This document shows, piece by piece, positions 34,700-45,138 of a stretch of 64,000 bases of DNA. The first letter of the stretch is position 1; the number at the start of each line of letters is the position of its first letter. The notes under the pieces were generated by a model, which searched no databases, was not told the DNA's origin, and worked only from the letters and a program-made list of their open reading frames with translations. Source of the stretch: an uncultured Polaribacter sp. (GTDB taxonomy: Bacteria > Bacteroidota > Bacteroidia > Flavobacteriales > Flavobacteriaceae). The stretch is taken from positions 1,054,001 through 1,118,000 of the forward strand of contig NZ_CANMBY010000001.1 in assembly GCF_947496195.1 (NCBI RefSeq). The letters are read 5' to 3'. Made by a program: the position numbers and the translations under genes.

Positions 34700-35695
34700 A
34701 TGAAAACTCTTCTTGTTACTGGTGGTGCAGGTTTTATAGGTTCAAATTTTATTTCTTTTTTTTTAAATAAAAATAAAGATTATTCAATTGTTAATATTGA
34801 TGCTTTAACTTATGCAGGTGACCTAAAAAACTTAAAGGAAGTAGAAAATAATTCTAGGTATCATTTTGTACATGGTAATATTTGTGATAAAATATTAATA
34901 GAAAATCTTTTTGAAAAGTATCAATTTGATGGTGTTATACATTTTGCAGCAGAGTCTCATGTAGATAATTCTATTAAAAGTCCTGATGAATTTATAAAAA
35001 CAAATATTTTAGGAACATTTACACTTTTAGAATGCGCTAAAAATTGTTGGCTAGAAGAAGGAAAAACAAATAAAAATAGGTTTCATCATATCTCTACAGA
35101 TGAGGTTTATGGTACATTAGGAGAAACTGGTTTGTTTAAAGAACAAACTCCATATGCACCAAATAGTCCATATAGTGCTTCAAAAGCTTCTTCAGACTTT
35201 TTGGTAAGAAGTTATTATCATACGTATGGTTTAAATGTAGTAACAACTAATTGCTCCAATAATTATGGACCTAATCAACATGATGAGAAATTAATACCTA
35301 CTATTATCAGAAAAGCTATTTCTGGAGAAAATATACCTATTTATGGAGATGGAAAAAATATTAGAGATTGGTTATATGTTTTAGATCACTGTGAAGGAAT
35401 TGAAATGGTATATAAAAAAGGAAAAGTAGGTGAAACCTATAATATAGGTGGTAATAATGAAAGAGATAATTTATATGTTGCAAATAGAATTTGTGAAGTT
35501 TTAGATGAAATATATCCAAAACAAAATTCATACAAAGATCAAATTACATTTGTAAAAGATAGACCTGGTCATGATTTTAGATATGCAATCGATGCTTCAA
35601 AAATTGAAAGTGAATTAGGGTGGAAAGCAAAAGAAAACTTTGAATCTGGTATTTATAAAACCGTAAATTGGTATTTAAAAAAGTATAATTTATGA
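34700..35695 (+). CDS. rmlB: dTDP-glucose 4,6-dehydratase
   Basis: A 331-residue extended short-chain dehydrogenase that turns dTDP-glucose into dTDP-4-keto-6-deoxyglucose, the second step of dTDP-L-rhamnose synthesis. The NAD-binding [11 protein letters not shown] is at 7-17, the STDEVYG segment (with Asp and Glu acid/base residues) at 132-138, and the catalytic Tyr158/Lys162 pair in YSASK. Length is typical. Its stop overlaps the rmlA start by 4 bases, so the two are coupled. Confidence 0.95.
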   Translation: MKTLLVTGGAGFIGSNFISFFLNKNKDYSIVNIDALTYAGDLKNLKEVENNSRYHFVHGNICDKILIENLFEKYQFDGVIHFAAESHVDNSIKSPDEFIKTNILGTFTLLECAKNCWLEEGKTNKNRFHHISTDEVYGTLGETGLFKEQTPYAPNSPYSASKASSDFLVRSYYHTYGLNVVTTNCSNNYGPNQHDEKLIPTIIRKAISGENIPIYGDGKNIRDWLYVLDHCEGIEMVYKKGKVGETYNIGGNNERDNLYVANRICEVLDEIYPKQNSYKDQITFVKDRPGHDFRYAIDASKIESELGWKAKENFESGIYKTVNWYLKKYNL

Positions 35696-36546
35696 AAGGG
35701 ATAGTTTTAGCAGGTGGTTCAGGCACAAGATTACATCCTCTTACAATATCTGTAAGTAAGCAATTAATGCCTGTTTACGATAAACCAATGATTTATTATC
35801 CAATTTCAACTTTAATTTCTGCTGGGATTAATGAAATTTTAATTATATCAACTCCTCAAGATCAGCATCTTTTTAAAAAATTATTAGGAGATGGTTCTCA
35901 AATAGGTTGTAATTTTCAATACGAAGTTCAAGAAAATCCAAATGGATTAGCAGAGGCTTTTTTAATTGGAGAAAAATTTATTGGAGAAGATTCTGTAGCA
36001 TTAATTTTAGGTGATAATATTTTTTATGGAACAGGGTTATCGAACTTATTACAGTCTAATACAAATCCTAATGGAGGTATTATCTATGCATATCATGTAA
36101 ATGATCCAGAACGTTATGGAGTAGTAGATTTTGATGATTCACAGAAAGTATTGTCCATAGAAGAAAAACCAAAACATCCAAAATCTAATTTTGCTGTCCC
36201 AGGTATTTATTTTTATGATAATTCAGTTATTGAAAAAGCAAAAAATATTAGACCAAGTAAAAGGGGAGAATTAGAAATAACAGATATAAATAAAGCTTAT
36301 TTAGAAGAAAATAAATTATCAGTTTCTATTTTAGATAGAGGAATTGCGTGGTTAGATACTGGTACAATAAAGAGTTTAATGAAAGCAAGTAACTTTGTTG
36401 AGGTAATAGAAGAAAGACAGGGTTTAAAAATAGGTTCTATAGAAGAAGCCGCTTTTAGAAGTGGATTTATAAATAAAAGTCAATTAAAAAAATTAGCTGA
36501 ACCATTATTGAAAAGTGGTTATGGTAATAATCTTTTAGATATTTAG
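35692..36546 (+). CDS. rmlA: Glucose-1-phosphate thymidylyltransferase
   Basis: A 284-residue enzyme making dTDP-glucose from glucose-1-phosphate and dTTP, the entry step to dTDP-rhamnose. The nucleotide-binding loop GGSGTRLHP lies at 8-16 and the sugar-binding strand [11 protein letters not shown] near 109. It starts within the last 4 bases of rmlB and is followed one base later by rmlC. Confidence 0.95.
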   Translation: MKGIVLAGGSGTRLHPLTISVSKQLMPVYDKPMIYYPISTLISAGINEILIISTPQDQHLFKKLLGDGSQIGCNFQYEVQENPNGLAEAFLIGEKFIGEDSVALILGDNIFYGTGLSNLLQSNTNPNGGIIYAYHVNDPERYGVVDFDDSQKVLSIEEKPKHPKSNFAVPGIYFYDNSVIEKAKNIRPSKRGELEITDINKAYLEENKLSVSILDRGIAWLDTGTIKSLMKASNFVEVIEERQGLKIGSIEEAAFRSGFINKSQLKKLAEPLLKSGYGNNLLDI

Positions 36547-36547
36547 T

Positions 36548-37090
36548 ATGATAATTGAAACCCCTTTTAAAGATTGTTTTATAATAAAGCCTGCTTTTTT
36601 TGAAGATGAAAGAGGAAGTTTCTTATTAGAATATAATAAGAATCAACTGAAACAATTAACAGGATTTGAAGGTGAATTTGTAATGGGTAATCAGTCCATA
36701 TCTAAATATGGGGTAATAAGAGGATTGCATTTACAAAAAGGTGAATTTGCTCAGGCAAAATTAGTAAGAGTTATACAAGGCAAAATTTTAGATGTAGTTG
36801 TTGATGTTAGAATAAATTCTAAAACTTTTGGTAAAGTTTTTTCTACTGAATTAAGTAAAGAAAACCAAAAGCAAATTTTAATACCAAGAGGATTTTTACA
36901 TGGTTTTTCAGTGTTAGAAAATGATACTATAGTTGCTTACAGATGTGATAATTATTATTATCCTTTATCTGAAGATGGGGTAATTTACAATGATAAAAAA
37001 TTGAATATTGATTGGAAAATTCCAAAGGATAAAATAATATTATCTAAAAAAGATATGCAATTAAAAGAATTCCATAAGTTTATAATATAA
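36548..37090 (+). CDS. rmlC: dTDP-4-dehydrorhamnose 3,5-epimerase
   Basis: A 180-residue cupin-fold epimerase, the third step of dTDP-L-rhamnose synthesis. The catalytic His61 lies in IRGLHLQ, and the later conserved segment IPRGFLHGFSV and the tyrosine in CDNYYYP are present. The final reductase, RmlD, is not found in this window, so it must be encoded elsewhere if rhamnose is the product. Ends the rml block; 44 bases follow before the flippase. Confidence 0.93.
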   Translation: MIIETPFKDCFIIKPAFFEDERGSFLLEYNKNQLKQLTGFEGEFVMGNQSISKYGVIRGLHLQKGEFAQAKLVRVIQGKILDVVVDVRINSKTFGKVFSTELSKENQKQILIPRGFLHGFSVLENDTIVAYRCDNYYYPLSEDGVIYNDKKLNIDWKIPKDKIILSKKDMQLKEFHKFII

Positions 37091-37134
37091 TTTTGATTTT
37101 CATTAATTGATAGAATATCATAAAAATAAAAATA

Positions 37135-38598
37135 TTGAAAATTAAAAAGTTAAATAAACTAATTGATTCAGATATAAAATTAAAAATTGCAAATGGAGTC
37201 TTTTGGTCTTTCTTAGGTACATTTATTTCAAGAGGTCTTTTTTTTCTAACTACAATTTTTATAACTGATGTAGTAAGCTTAGAAGAGTATGGAGAAATAG
37301 GTATTATTAAGTCTATTATAGTAACATTTACTATGTTTAGTTTAGCTAGTTTTGGGGTAACTGCAACTAGATATATTGCTATTTATAAAGAAAAAGATTT
37401 AACTAGAGTTGGTAAAATACTATCCTTAACGCTTTTATCTACAGTCTTAGTAAGTCTAATTATTTTTATAGGTATTAATGCTTTTTCTACATATTTCAGT
37501 AGACATGTTATTAATAAAGAGGGTTTTACATTAGGCACTTTTTTAATTTCTATAGCAATACTTTTTTCTGCAATAAATGGTTACCAAAATGGAGCTTTAG
37601 CAGGATTTGAAAAATTTAAAAATATATCAATAATTAATATAATTAATGGTGTATTATCTATTCCAATTTTGTTTGTTTTAACTAAGTACTATGGTGTTTT
37701 AGGTTATTGTTTTGGTATGGCTCTCTTATTTTTAATTCTTTTTATCTGTTCTCAAATATACCTACAAAGAGCAGTAAAAGAAGTTGATATTAAATTAAAT
37801 TTTTTTAATATTAAAAGCGAGTTTAAAATTATTAAAAAGTTTAGTATTCCTTCATTCCTAGGAGGTTTTATCATAAGTCCAACTATTTTAGTTTGTAATA
37901 ATATTTTGGTAAAATCTAATAATGGTTTTGTAGCTATGGGTATTTATGAGGCTGCATTTAATTTTTCAATTATAGCTATGACTTTTAATTCTATGGTTGG
38001 GCAAGTTTTATATCCATTTGCTGTTAGATTATTTAATAAAAAAAATAAAAAGTTCGATTTTTTAAATTTGAATATGCCTTGGTTGATAGGTGTATTCTTA
38101 AGTTTTTTTTTAATATTTCTACCAGATTTCTTTACTTATATATTTGATGAAAAATATCATAACATTGAAATGTATAAAACAGTAATTTATATAGCTATTT
38201 TTATCATTTTTATAAGTCATAGACAAGGTATTTCAAGAAATTTAGCAGCTGTCAATAAAATGTGGTATGGATTTTTTGATAATTTAATATGGGCATTTTT
38301 AGCAATTGTATTTACATTTTATTTTGTAGATAAAGGTGCACAAGGAAGAGCTCTAGCTTTTGTTTTGGCTTATTTAATAAATTCAATTTTTATTTTACCT
38401 TTTTATATTAAAAAAGAAATTATACAAAAGAACTTTATCTATTCTATACAAAGTATATCAATTTGGTCTTTAGTATTAGTTAGTTTTTGGATTACTACAT
38501 TTAATTTAGACCTTTATTTAAGATTATTATTACTAATTTTATCATTAATATTTTTATGTTTTATTTCTGTTAACTGGTTTTTAAAATCTAAGAATTAA
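37135..38598 (+). CDS. Wzx-type polysaccharide flippase (MATE/oligosaccharide flippase family)
   Basis: A 487-residue integral membrane protein with about twelve to fourteen hydrophobic segments, the layout of Wzx/RfbX flippases that move undecaprenyl-linked repeat units to the periplasm. It starts with GVFWSFLGTFISRGLFF, typical of the family. The start is a TTG at 37135; only ATA or stop codons precede it in frame, so no ATG start is available nearby. It sits between the rml genes and a glycosyltransferase. Confidence 0.87.
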   Translation: MKIKKLNKLIDSDIKLKIANGVFWSFLGTFISRGLFFLTTIFITDVVSLEEYGEIGIIKSIIVTFTMFSLASFGVTATRYIAIYKEKDLTRVGKILSLTLLSTVLVSLIIFIGINAFSTYFSRHVINKEGFTLGTFLISIAILFSAINGYQNGALAGFEKFKNISIINIINGVLSIPILFVLTKYYGVLGYCFGMALLFLILFICSQIYLQRAVKEVDIKLNFFNIKSEFKIIKKFSIPSFLGGFIISPTILVCNNILVKSNNGFVAMGIYEAAFNFSIIAMTFNSMVGQVLYPFAVRLFNKKNKKFDFLNLNMPWLIGVFLSFFLIFLPDFFTYIFDEKYHNIEMYKTVIYIAIFIIFISHRQGISRNLAAVNKMWYGFFDNLIWAFLAIVFTFYFVDKGAQGRALAFVLAYLINSIFILPFYIKKEIIQKNFIYSIQSISIWSLVLVSFWITTFNLDLYLRLLLLILSLIFLCFISVNWFLKSKN

Positions 38599-38679
38599 TT
38601 CATTCAATTGTTATTATTAACAAGATATTTAATTTAAAAATTAATTTGGTCAAGAGGTTTTAAAACTTACCATTAAATT

Positions 38680-39801
38680 ATGACAAAAAAAAAGACTCTA
38701 TATATTATTTATTCTGAATTTTTCATTTACGAACAGAATAAAATCAGTATTGGAGGAATTCAAAATTATATACTTGGTTTAATAGAAGTTTTTCATATTA
38801 AATACAATATTAAGATAATACAAAAATCAAATCAATATTTTAAAAAAGATTTTAACGATTATACTGTACAAGGCTTTAAAATTACAAAGAACCATAATTT
38901 GGGCAAGCAGTTATATAAAAATATAAAGTCTAATTTAAATGATGAAGATTATATTATTTGGGCTACAGATAGGATAGCTTGTAAAACAAACCATAATAAA
39001 ACAGTTTCAATCCAACATGGTATTACATTTGATTTTTTAGATTATGAAAATATCAAAATAGGAAATATTTTAAAAAAGAGTTTACTACTATCTGTTACCT
39101 ATCGTTTTTTCCAATATTTAAGTGCAGTCAAATATTTTTTAAGATCTAAAACAGTAGTTTGTGTAGATTATAATTTTTTAAATTGGATAAGAACAATTTT
39201 GCCAAGAAGTTATACTAATAGAGCTGTTGTTATTCCTAATTTCACAAAAATTCCAAATTTAAATGTACAAAAAGATACTACTGCTATTAATATTTTATTT
39301 GCTAGAAGATTTGTAGCATATAGAGGAGTCTTTTTGTTGTGTGAAGTTGTTAAAGCTATACTAAGCAAATACGACAATGTTAATTTTGGCATTTATGGTG
39401 AAGGTGTTCTTAATGATTATATTAAAAAAGAACTTGGTGATTTTAATAATGTAACAATTTCTAGTTTTAATTTTGATGAAGCTATTCATGTATCGTTAAA
39501 TTATGATATTTCTATAGTACCATCATTAGCAAGTGAAGGCACTTCTTTAAGTTTGTTAGAATCTATGGCTTGTGGTTGTGTGCCAATTGCTAGTAATATA
39601 GGAGGTATGACAAATATTTTAATAGATGGTTTTAATGGTTTTTTAGTAAATCCAACTGCTACTAATTTTGTTAAAAAAATAGAATACTTAATAAATAATC
39701 CTGATGAATTATTATCATTAAGTAAAAATGCTAGAGAAACATCTGTAAAAAGTTTTTCTTTTAGAAAATGGAAAATGGAATGGGAGCAAGTTCTGAAATA
39801 A
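38680..39801 (+). CDS. Glycosyltransferase family 4 protein
   Basis: A 373-residue cytoplasmic, membrane-associated GT-B enzyme. The C-terminal Rossmann half has the donor-binding EGTSLSLLESMACGCVPI motif (residues about 287-304) with the E-x7-E pattern, followed by NIGGM and DGFNGFLV. It should add one sugar from a nucleotide donor to the lipid-linked repeat unit. Donor and acceptor cannot be predicted. Confidence 0.87.
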   Translation: MTKKKTLYIIYSEFFIYEQNKISIGGIQNYILGLIEVFHIKYNIKIIQKSNQYFKKDFNDYTVQGFKITKNHNLGKQLYKNIKSNLNDEDYIIWATDRIACKTNHNKTVSIQHGITFDFLDYENIKIGNILKKSLLLSVTYRFFQYLSAVKYFLRSKTVVCVDYNFLNWIRTILPRSYTNRAVVIPNFTKIPNLNVQKDTTAINILFARRFVAYRGVFLLCEVVKAILSKYDNVNFGIYGEGVLNDYIKKELGDFNNVTISSFNFDEAIHVSLNYDISIVPSLASEGTSLSLLESMACGCVPIASNIGGMTNILIDGFNGFLVNPTATNFVKKIEYLINNPDELLSLSKNARETSVKSFSFRKWKMEWEQVLK

Positions 39802-39813
39802 GAAATTAAATAT

Positions 39814-41139
39814 ATGGAGCAAGTTTTAACTTATTCTTTATTTCTATTAATTGTTGTAATAACAGTAAAAAATTCTGCTATTTCTTTAGCAATATTACTA
39901 AATGTTGTTGTTTTTAGAGCTATCCCATATGTAGATTATAAGGCTCCTTATTATGGGTATTATAATGAGAATGATTTAATTTTAGGAGCTATATTACCAA
40001 TTACTTGTTACATAATTATACTCTCTAAAATTTTTTTAAATAAATCTAAAATAAAATATCATACTGATGTTTTTGATTTGTTTATGCTAGTTTTAAGTAT
40101 TGTGATGATTATATCTATAATATTTTCTCCAAATACTTTTAAATCATTTTATTACACCTGTATTTTTTTATTACTTGCTTTGCCTTTATACTTGGTAACA
40201 AAAGTATATTTTTTAAATACTAAAAAATATAAAACAAGGTTTTTGCAATTTTTAAAGTCAATAGTAATTTTTGCAGTTGCTTTTTCTATAGTAAGTCTCT
40301 ATCTGCATAACATTGCTAAATATCCATATGAAAGAATGACATTTCCTGGGGTATATCCAATTCCTTTTTGTCTTTTTCTTTGTACAGCTTTAATTATCTT
40401 ATTATTATATTATATAAAACCATCACTTAAACTTCAACTTGCAAAAAAGAGTCGAATTTTATTCTCTTTACCTGTATTAGGAATCGTTTTATTTTCAATA
40501 ATAAAAACAAATACCAGAGGTCCTGTTTTTGCAATGTTACTAACTGTAATAGTGTTATTTTTTATGTTCTTTAAAATCAAATTACATATTAAAATTATAA
40601 TGAGTTTTTTAGCAAGTTTGTTTGTTGGTTTTATAATATTTATTAGCGCATTTGATGTTCAAAAAATTGCAGTAAGATTTATCAATTTGGCTCCTAAAGA
40701 TGCAGAATCTATTTCTCCAAGATTAATTGCATATCTAGATTCAATAAAACTTTTAATCTATAGACCCTGGGGAATTAGTGTTGGTACATTTGGTGAGTTT
40801 TATTCAGATAAAAACTCATCTGCAGAAGAAACAGGTACATATGCTCATAATTTATTTATGGAATTAATATCTAGTTTTGGAATTGTAGGTGCCTTGTTAT
40901 CTTTTTTCTTTATTTATATTCTATTATTTGAATATAATTTTATTATAAGAAATCAAGAAAAGATTTTTTCGAATATCTATTTATTTACAGCTTTAGTACT
41001 TTTTATTTTCTTTTTCTTTGAAACTCAATTTAGCTTTACCTTAAATACCCATAAAGGATTTTATATTGCTATGGCATTTTACAGCGTATTTAAATTTAAA
41101 TTTATAAATTCTAAATATGAACATAAGAATTCCATTTAA
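39814..41139 (+). CDS. O-antigen polymerase/ligase-like membrane protein (first of two)
   Basis: A 441-residue membrane protein with about ten to twelve hydrophobic helices and a large periplasmic loop. KTNTRGPVFAMLLT, a WzyC-type Arg-containing segment, is followed by GTYAHNLFMELISSFGIVG, in which the His in AHN is the usual ligase/polymerase hallmark. This supports Wzy polymerase or WaaL ligase function in the periplasm. Its 3' end overlaps the next membrane gene by 23 bases. Confidence 0.82.
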   Translation: MEQVLTYSLFLLIVVITVKNSAISLAILLNVVVFRAIPYVDYKAPYYGYYNENDLILGAILPITCYIIILSKIFLNKSKIKYHTDVFDLFMLVLSIVMIISIIFSPNTFKSFYYTCIFLLLALPLYLVTKVYFLNTKKYKTRFLQFLKSIVIFAVAFSIVSLYLHNIAKYPYERMTFPGVYPIPFCLFLCTALIILLLYYIKPSLKLQLAKKSRILFSLPVLGIVLFSIIKTNTRGPVFAMLLTVIVLFFMFFKIKLHIKIIMSFLASLFVGFIIFISAFDVQKIAVRFINLAPKDAESISPRLIAYLDSIKLLIYRPWGISVGTFGEFYSDKNSSAEETGTYAHNLFMELISSFGIVGALLSFFFIYILLFEYNFIIRNQEKIFSNIYLFTALVLFIFFFFETQFSFTLNTHKGFYIAMAFYSVFKFKFINSKYEHKNSI

Positions 41140-42343
41140 AATAGATATTTCTAAAAATAGTTTTTTTGCAGTAATTGCTTTTTTACTTTTTGGGCTCATA
41201 CCTTTAACTTCTCAAAAATTAGAAGCTGTTTTTGTTGCCATTTTTATTCTTTTATTAATTGTTCAGAATTTTTTTAATGTAAATGAAGAAAAAAAAGAAT
41301 TTAAATTTTATACAATAAATACTTTACTGTTTTTTGTTTTATTATTTACTTTTTTTGATGGTTTTGATTATTTAGCATACAAGAAATTAGAGCAATTGGT
41401 TTCTTTATTAATTTTTCCTATAATATTTTATTTATTAAGTAGTCAAAAAAGGAATGAAGTAAATAAGTTATTTAAGATTTGGCAGTATACCTTTCTAGGT
41501 TCAAGTATATTATTAGTATTTGTTGTTTATTATCTTGTTTATAATTATTCAAACCCAAGGTATCCAAATTTTGATTCAAATCTTTTTAAAGCTGCTTTAT
41601 CAGATTCTTCTTTTTTTTCAAGAGATCCAGCATATATATCTATGTTTATTAATGTTGCAATTTTAATATGTTTAGATTTTTTAAATAAAGCTTCAGAAAA
41701 AATAAACAAGGTCTATTTATTTTTAATTATTATTTTCCTTTTAATTCCGATATTTCTTTTTTCATCTAAAATTGCTATTCTTGGTATAGTTACATGTTCA
41801 ATAATTTATATAATTGTTAGCTTTAAAAAAGAAAGACTACCAATAATAATAAGTTTATTTCTACTTTTTTTTACAACAATATTTTTATTACCATCGAAAT
41901 TAAATAGGTTCACAGATTTGTTTAATAATAATATATTAAAAAGAAATGTAGAATATAATTCTACATTTGTTCATAAAGAAACAATTAAATGCTCTTACGA
42001 TATTTTTAAATCAAACTTTTTGTTTGGAGTTGGATTAGAAAATACAAATGCTAGTGTAAACAATTGTGTAAGAAAAACTTTTACATATAATGAAGGAGTT
42101 ATTTATAACCCACATAATCAATATTTAGGATTTGCTTTACATTCTGGAATTTTAGCCTTATTGATATTTATATATGTCTTATATAATGGTTTAAGATTGA
42201 GTTATAAGAATAATAAGTTTTTATTTTTGACAGTAGTTTACTTTTGTGTATTTTTTTTTACTGAAAATGTTTTAGAAAGACAATCTGGATTAGTTTTATT
42301 TTGTTTTTTATTTAACACAATACCATTAATTAAAAGCGAATAA
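41117..42343 (+). CDS. O-antigen polymerase/ligase-like membrane protein (second of two)
   Basis: A 408-residue membrane protein with about ten helices. The late segment NPHNQYLGFALHSGILALL has the same HN-containing hallmark as the previous gene and of Wzy/WaaL proteins. It overlaps the first such gene by 23 bases. The pair may divide polymerase and ligase roles, or make two linkages; which is which is not decidable from the sequence. Confidence 0.78.
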   Translation: MNIRIPFKIDISKNSFFAVIAFLLFGLIPLTSQKLEAVFVAIFILLLIVQNFFNVNEEKKEFKFYTINTLLFFVLLFTFFDGFDYLAYKKLEQLVSLLIFPIIFYLLSSQKRNEVNKLFKIWQYTFLGSSILLVFVVYYLVYNYSNPRYPNFDSNLFKAALSDSSFFSRDPAYISMFINVAILICLDFLNKASEKINKVYLFLIIIFLLIPIFLFSSKIAILGIVTCSIIYIIVSFKKERLPIIISLFLLFFTTIFLLPSKLNRFTDLFNNNILKRNVEYNSTFVHKETIKCSYDIFKSNFLFGVGLENTNASVNNCVRKTFTYNEGVIYNPHNQYLGFALHSGILALLIFIYVLYNGLRLSYKNNKFLFLTVVYFCVFFFTENVLERQSGLVLFCFLFNTIPLIKSE

Positions 42344-42348
42344 AAAGA

Positions 42349-43410
42349 ATGAATATTATAATTCAAACCTGTGTTCCATCTTATAGATTGAATTTTTTTA
42401 ATTTTATAACTTCAAATTCTAAGTCAGTTAAAATAATTGCAGGTAAATATTTTTATTCAAAATCTATTGTTTCAGATCCATCAACAAAATCAGTAATTTG
42501 GGTAAAGAATTATTTTATCTTTAAAAGAAAAATTTTGTTTCAAAATATCCCTTTTTTTAAAGTGTTAAAAGCTGATAATGTTATCATAGAATTTAATTTA
42601 AATAACATAACATTTTACATTGTTTTTTTCTTAAGGATATTACTCAATAAACCAGTTTATCTATGGGGGCATGCATGGTCTAGAAAAGGACCAAAATCGA
42701 AATCAGAATATTTACGTAAATTTTTTAAAAAAACATCTACAGGTTATATTACTTATACACTAAAGCAGCAAAAAGAATTAGAGTCACAAATAAGTAGTTT
42801 AAAAACATTTGCAGCACCTAATGCTATTTATTTTAAAGAAGAAATGTCACCAAAACATGTAGATCAAAATGATATACTAAATTTTATTTATGTTGGTAGA
42901 CTAGTTGAGGAGAAGAAAATTTCTTTGCTTGTAAAGTCTTTTCATAATATAATTGATAATTTACCAATTAATGTAAAATTAATAATAATTGGTGCAGGGC
43001 CTGAATTTGATTCAATCAAACATTATATTGAATTAAACAATCTCAATAATAGAGTAGAGTTGTTAGGAGAAATTTCTAATTATAATGATTTAAGAGATCA
43101 TTATTCAAAAAGTATTGCAAGTATTTCTCCAGGTTATGTTGGATTGTCAATAACACAAAGTTTAGGTTTTGGTGTTCCAATGCTTATTTCTAGAACAGAA
43201 AAACACTCTCCAGAAATAGAAGCTTCAATAGAAGGTTTTAATTCAATTTTTTTTGAAACAGATAATCAAACAGATTTAGGAGAAAAATTATTAGCATTTT
43301 TTTTAAATAAAGAAAAATGGATTCAAAAAAGAAATCAAATTTCAGAAAAATGTAAAGAGCAATATTCAATAGAAAGAATGACAAGTCCCTTTATTTCAAT
43401 TTTTAAATAG
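42349..43410 (+). CDS. Glycosyltransferase family 4 protein
   Basis: A 353-residue GT-B glycosyltransferase. The C-terminal half contains FIYVGRLVEEKKISLLVKSF near residue 182, the typical start of the donor-binding domain, then SPGYVGLSITQSLGFGVPM. The N-terminal half has the GHAWSRKGPKS segment, which resembles glycosyltransferases of polysaccharide operons. The second Glu of the E-x7-E motif is replaced by polar residues, so activity and donor are uncertain. Confidence 0.8.
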   Translation: MNIIIQTCVPSYRLNFFNFITSNSKSVKIIAGKYFYSKSIVSDPSTKSVIWVKNYFIFKRKILFQNIPFFKVLKADNVIIEFNLNNITFYIVFFLRILLNKPVYLWGHAWSRKGPKSKSEYLRKFFKKTSTGYITYTLKQQKELESQISSLKTFAAPNAIYFKEEMSPKHVDQNDILNFIYVGRLVEEKKISLLVKSFHNIIDNLPINVKLIIIGAGPEFDSIKHYIELNNLNNRVELLGEISNYNDLRDHYSKSIASISPGYVGLSITQSLGFGVPMLISRTEKHSPEIEASIEGFNSIFFETDNQTDLGEKLLAFFLNKEKWIQKRNQISEKCKEQYSIERMTSPFISIFK

Positions 43411-43411
43411 A

Positions 43412-44503
43412 ATGAAAAAAGTATTAATTATTGGGCCATTTCCAAAACCTATTTCTGGTGTAGCATTAGCAAATAGTGTTTTAAAAAAAACTTTAGATAA
43501 ATCAAATTTATTTAAAACCCAAATCATAAATACTTCATTACCTTTCTTTGAAGAATCTATTGGTAAATTTTCTTTTAAAAAATTCTTTTTTTTTATTTCT
43601 TTAAATTTTAAAGTATTAAAAGTTCTTAATGCAAATAAAATTTATATAACACCAGGTCAATCTTTTTTTGGAGTTTCAAAGTATTCCCTTTTTATTCTTT
43701 TGGCATTTGTTTTAAAGAAGGAATTAATTATTCACGTTCATGGAAATTATTTAGGTACAGAATATAAATTGTTAAAAGGTTTTAAAAAGAAATATTTTTA
43801 TTTTTTACTTTCAAAATTTAATAAGGGAATTGTATTATCTGAATCTTTATTAAAAAATTTAACACCATTTATAAGTAAAGAAAATATTTATGTGGTTTAT
43901 AATTTTGCAGAAAATTTTCTCTATGATAAAGATCATACTAAAGACTTTTCTAAACTAAAAATTACTTTTTTAAGTAACTTAATGGAAGAAAAAGGGATAC
44001 TATATTTATTAGATGCATTATTTGAGTTAGAAAAGAAAAACATCAATTATTCAGCTAGGATTGCTGGTAATATTGACGAATCTTTAAAAGAAAAAATTAA
44101 TAGTAAGATTGATAAACTTGAGCATACTAAATATATAGGTATTGTTTATGATAACCAGAAAAAAGAACTATTAGATTGGAGTAATATATTTATACTTCCT
44201 ACGTTTTATAAAATGGAAGGTCAGCCAATTTCTATTCTAGAGGCTTTAGCAACTAAAAATGTAATTATTACAACAAATCATTCTGGGATTCCAGATATAA
44301 TAACCTCAGAAGTAAATGGTTTTATAGTAAGGCCTAAAAATGTATCAGATATCATAGAAAAACTAGTGATTCTTGATAATGATAAAACTAAAATTAAATC
44401 TATTGCAGAAAGTAATAAAAAGTATTTTTTAAATAACTTTACCTTAAATGAGTTTCAAACAAAAATCATAAAAGTAATAAATGAAAGTCCAAGAATTAGA
44501 TAA
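43412..44503 (+). CDS. Glycosyltransferase family 4 protein
   Basis: A 363-residue GT-B enzyme with N-terminal glycine-rich IIGPFPKPISGVA and C-terminal MEGQPISILEALATKNVIITTNHSGI donor-binding region (E-x7-E). It follows the previous glycosyltransferase by 1 base and overlaps the acetyltransferase gene by 23 bases. Acts on the lipid-linked repeat unit in the cytoplasm. Confidence 0.88.
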   Translation: MKKVLIIGPFPKPISGVALANSVLKKTLDKSNLFKTQIINTSLPFFEESIGKFSFKKFFFFISLNFKVLKVLNANKIYITPGQSFFGVSKYSLFILLAFVLKKELIIHVHGNYLGTEYKLLKGFKKKYFYFLLSKFNKGIVLSESLLKNLTPFISKENIYVVYNFAENFLYDKDHTKDFSKLKITFLSNLMEEKGILYLLDALFELEKKNINYSARIAGNIDESLKEKINSKIDKLEHTKYIGIVYDNQKKELLDWSNIFILPTFYKMEGQPISILEALATKNVIITTNHSGIPDIITSEVNGFIVRPKNVSDIIEKLVILDNDKTKIKSIAESNKKYFLNNFTLNEFQTKIIKVINESPRIR

Positions 44504-45026
44504 GTTTAAATTACCAAAAAATTTTAGAGGAAGAAATGCCTTTATTGTTCAACTTTGGTGGTTAGTACAAAGTCTTTTGTTTAGAACTTCACCTCAATTT
44601 CTATATGGATACAGGAGATTTTTGCTTAGGTTGTTTGGAGCTAAAATTGGTAAAAAAGTTATCTTAAGACCCACTGTAAAAATTACATATCCTTGGAAAA
44701 TTTCAATTGGTGATTATTCTTGGATTGGTGATGATGTAGATTTATATTCTTTAGGAGAAATAGAGATTGGTAAAAATGTTGTTATATCTCAAAAATCTTA
44801 TTTATGCACGGGTTCTCATGATTATAAAAATTCAGAATTTCCTATTTATGCAAAAAAAATAAAAATAGAAGATGAATGCTGGATAGCAACAGATGTTTTT
44901 ATTGCTCCAGGAGTAAATATTAAAAAAGGGACTTTAGTAGGCGCAAGAAGTAGTGTTTATTCAGATTTAAAAAGTAATAAAATTTACATTGGTAATCCTG
45001 CAAAAGAAATAAAAGATAGAGTCTAG
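44481..45026 (+). CDS. WcaF-like acetyltransferase
   Basis: A 181-residue left-handed beta-helix (hexapeptide repeat) acetyltransferase resembling colanic acid WcaF. Repeats IGKKVILRP, ISIGDYSWIGDD, IEIGKNVVIS and the catalytic His in GSHDYKNSEF are visible, followed by APGVNIKKGTLVGARSSV. Predicted to add acetyl groups from acetyl-CoA to sugars of the repeat unit. Overlaps the preceding gene by 23 bases. Confidence 0.9.
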   Translation: MKVQELDKFKLPKNFRGRNAFIVQLWWLVQSLLFRTSPQFLYGYRRFLLRLFGAKIGKKVILRPTVKITYPWKISIGDYSWIGDDVDLYSLGEIEIGKNVVISQKSYLCTGSHDYKNSEFPIYAKKIKIEDECWIATDVFIAPGVNIKKGTLVGARSSVYSDLKSNKIYIGNPAKEIKDRV

Positions 45027-45089
45027 TTTTTTATCAGTTTTTATTCTATCATCTCTTCTAGAAACCCTTTAAATTTTGATAAATAATAG

Positions 45090-45097
45090 TATTTTTG
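45090..45097 (+). promoter_or_regulatory. Possible internal promoter within the polysaccharide locus
   Basis: TATTTTTG is an exact -7 match in the 112-base gap before the WcaI-like gene, the largest gap in the locus. It could allow separate expression of the last three genes. Confidence 0.35.
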
Positions 45098-45138
45098 AGC
45101 AGTTTTAAATATTTAACGTATAATCAATAGTTTCTACT

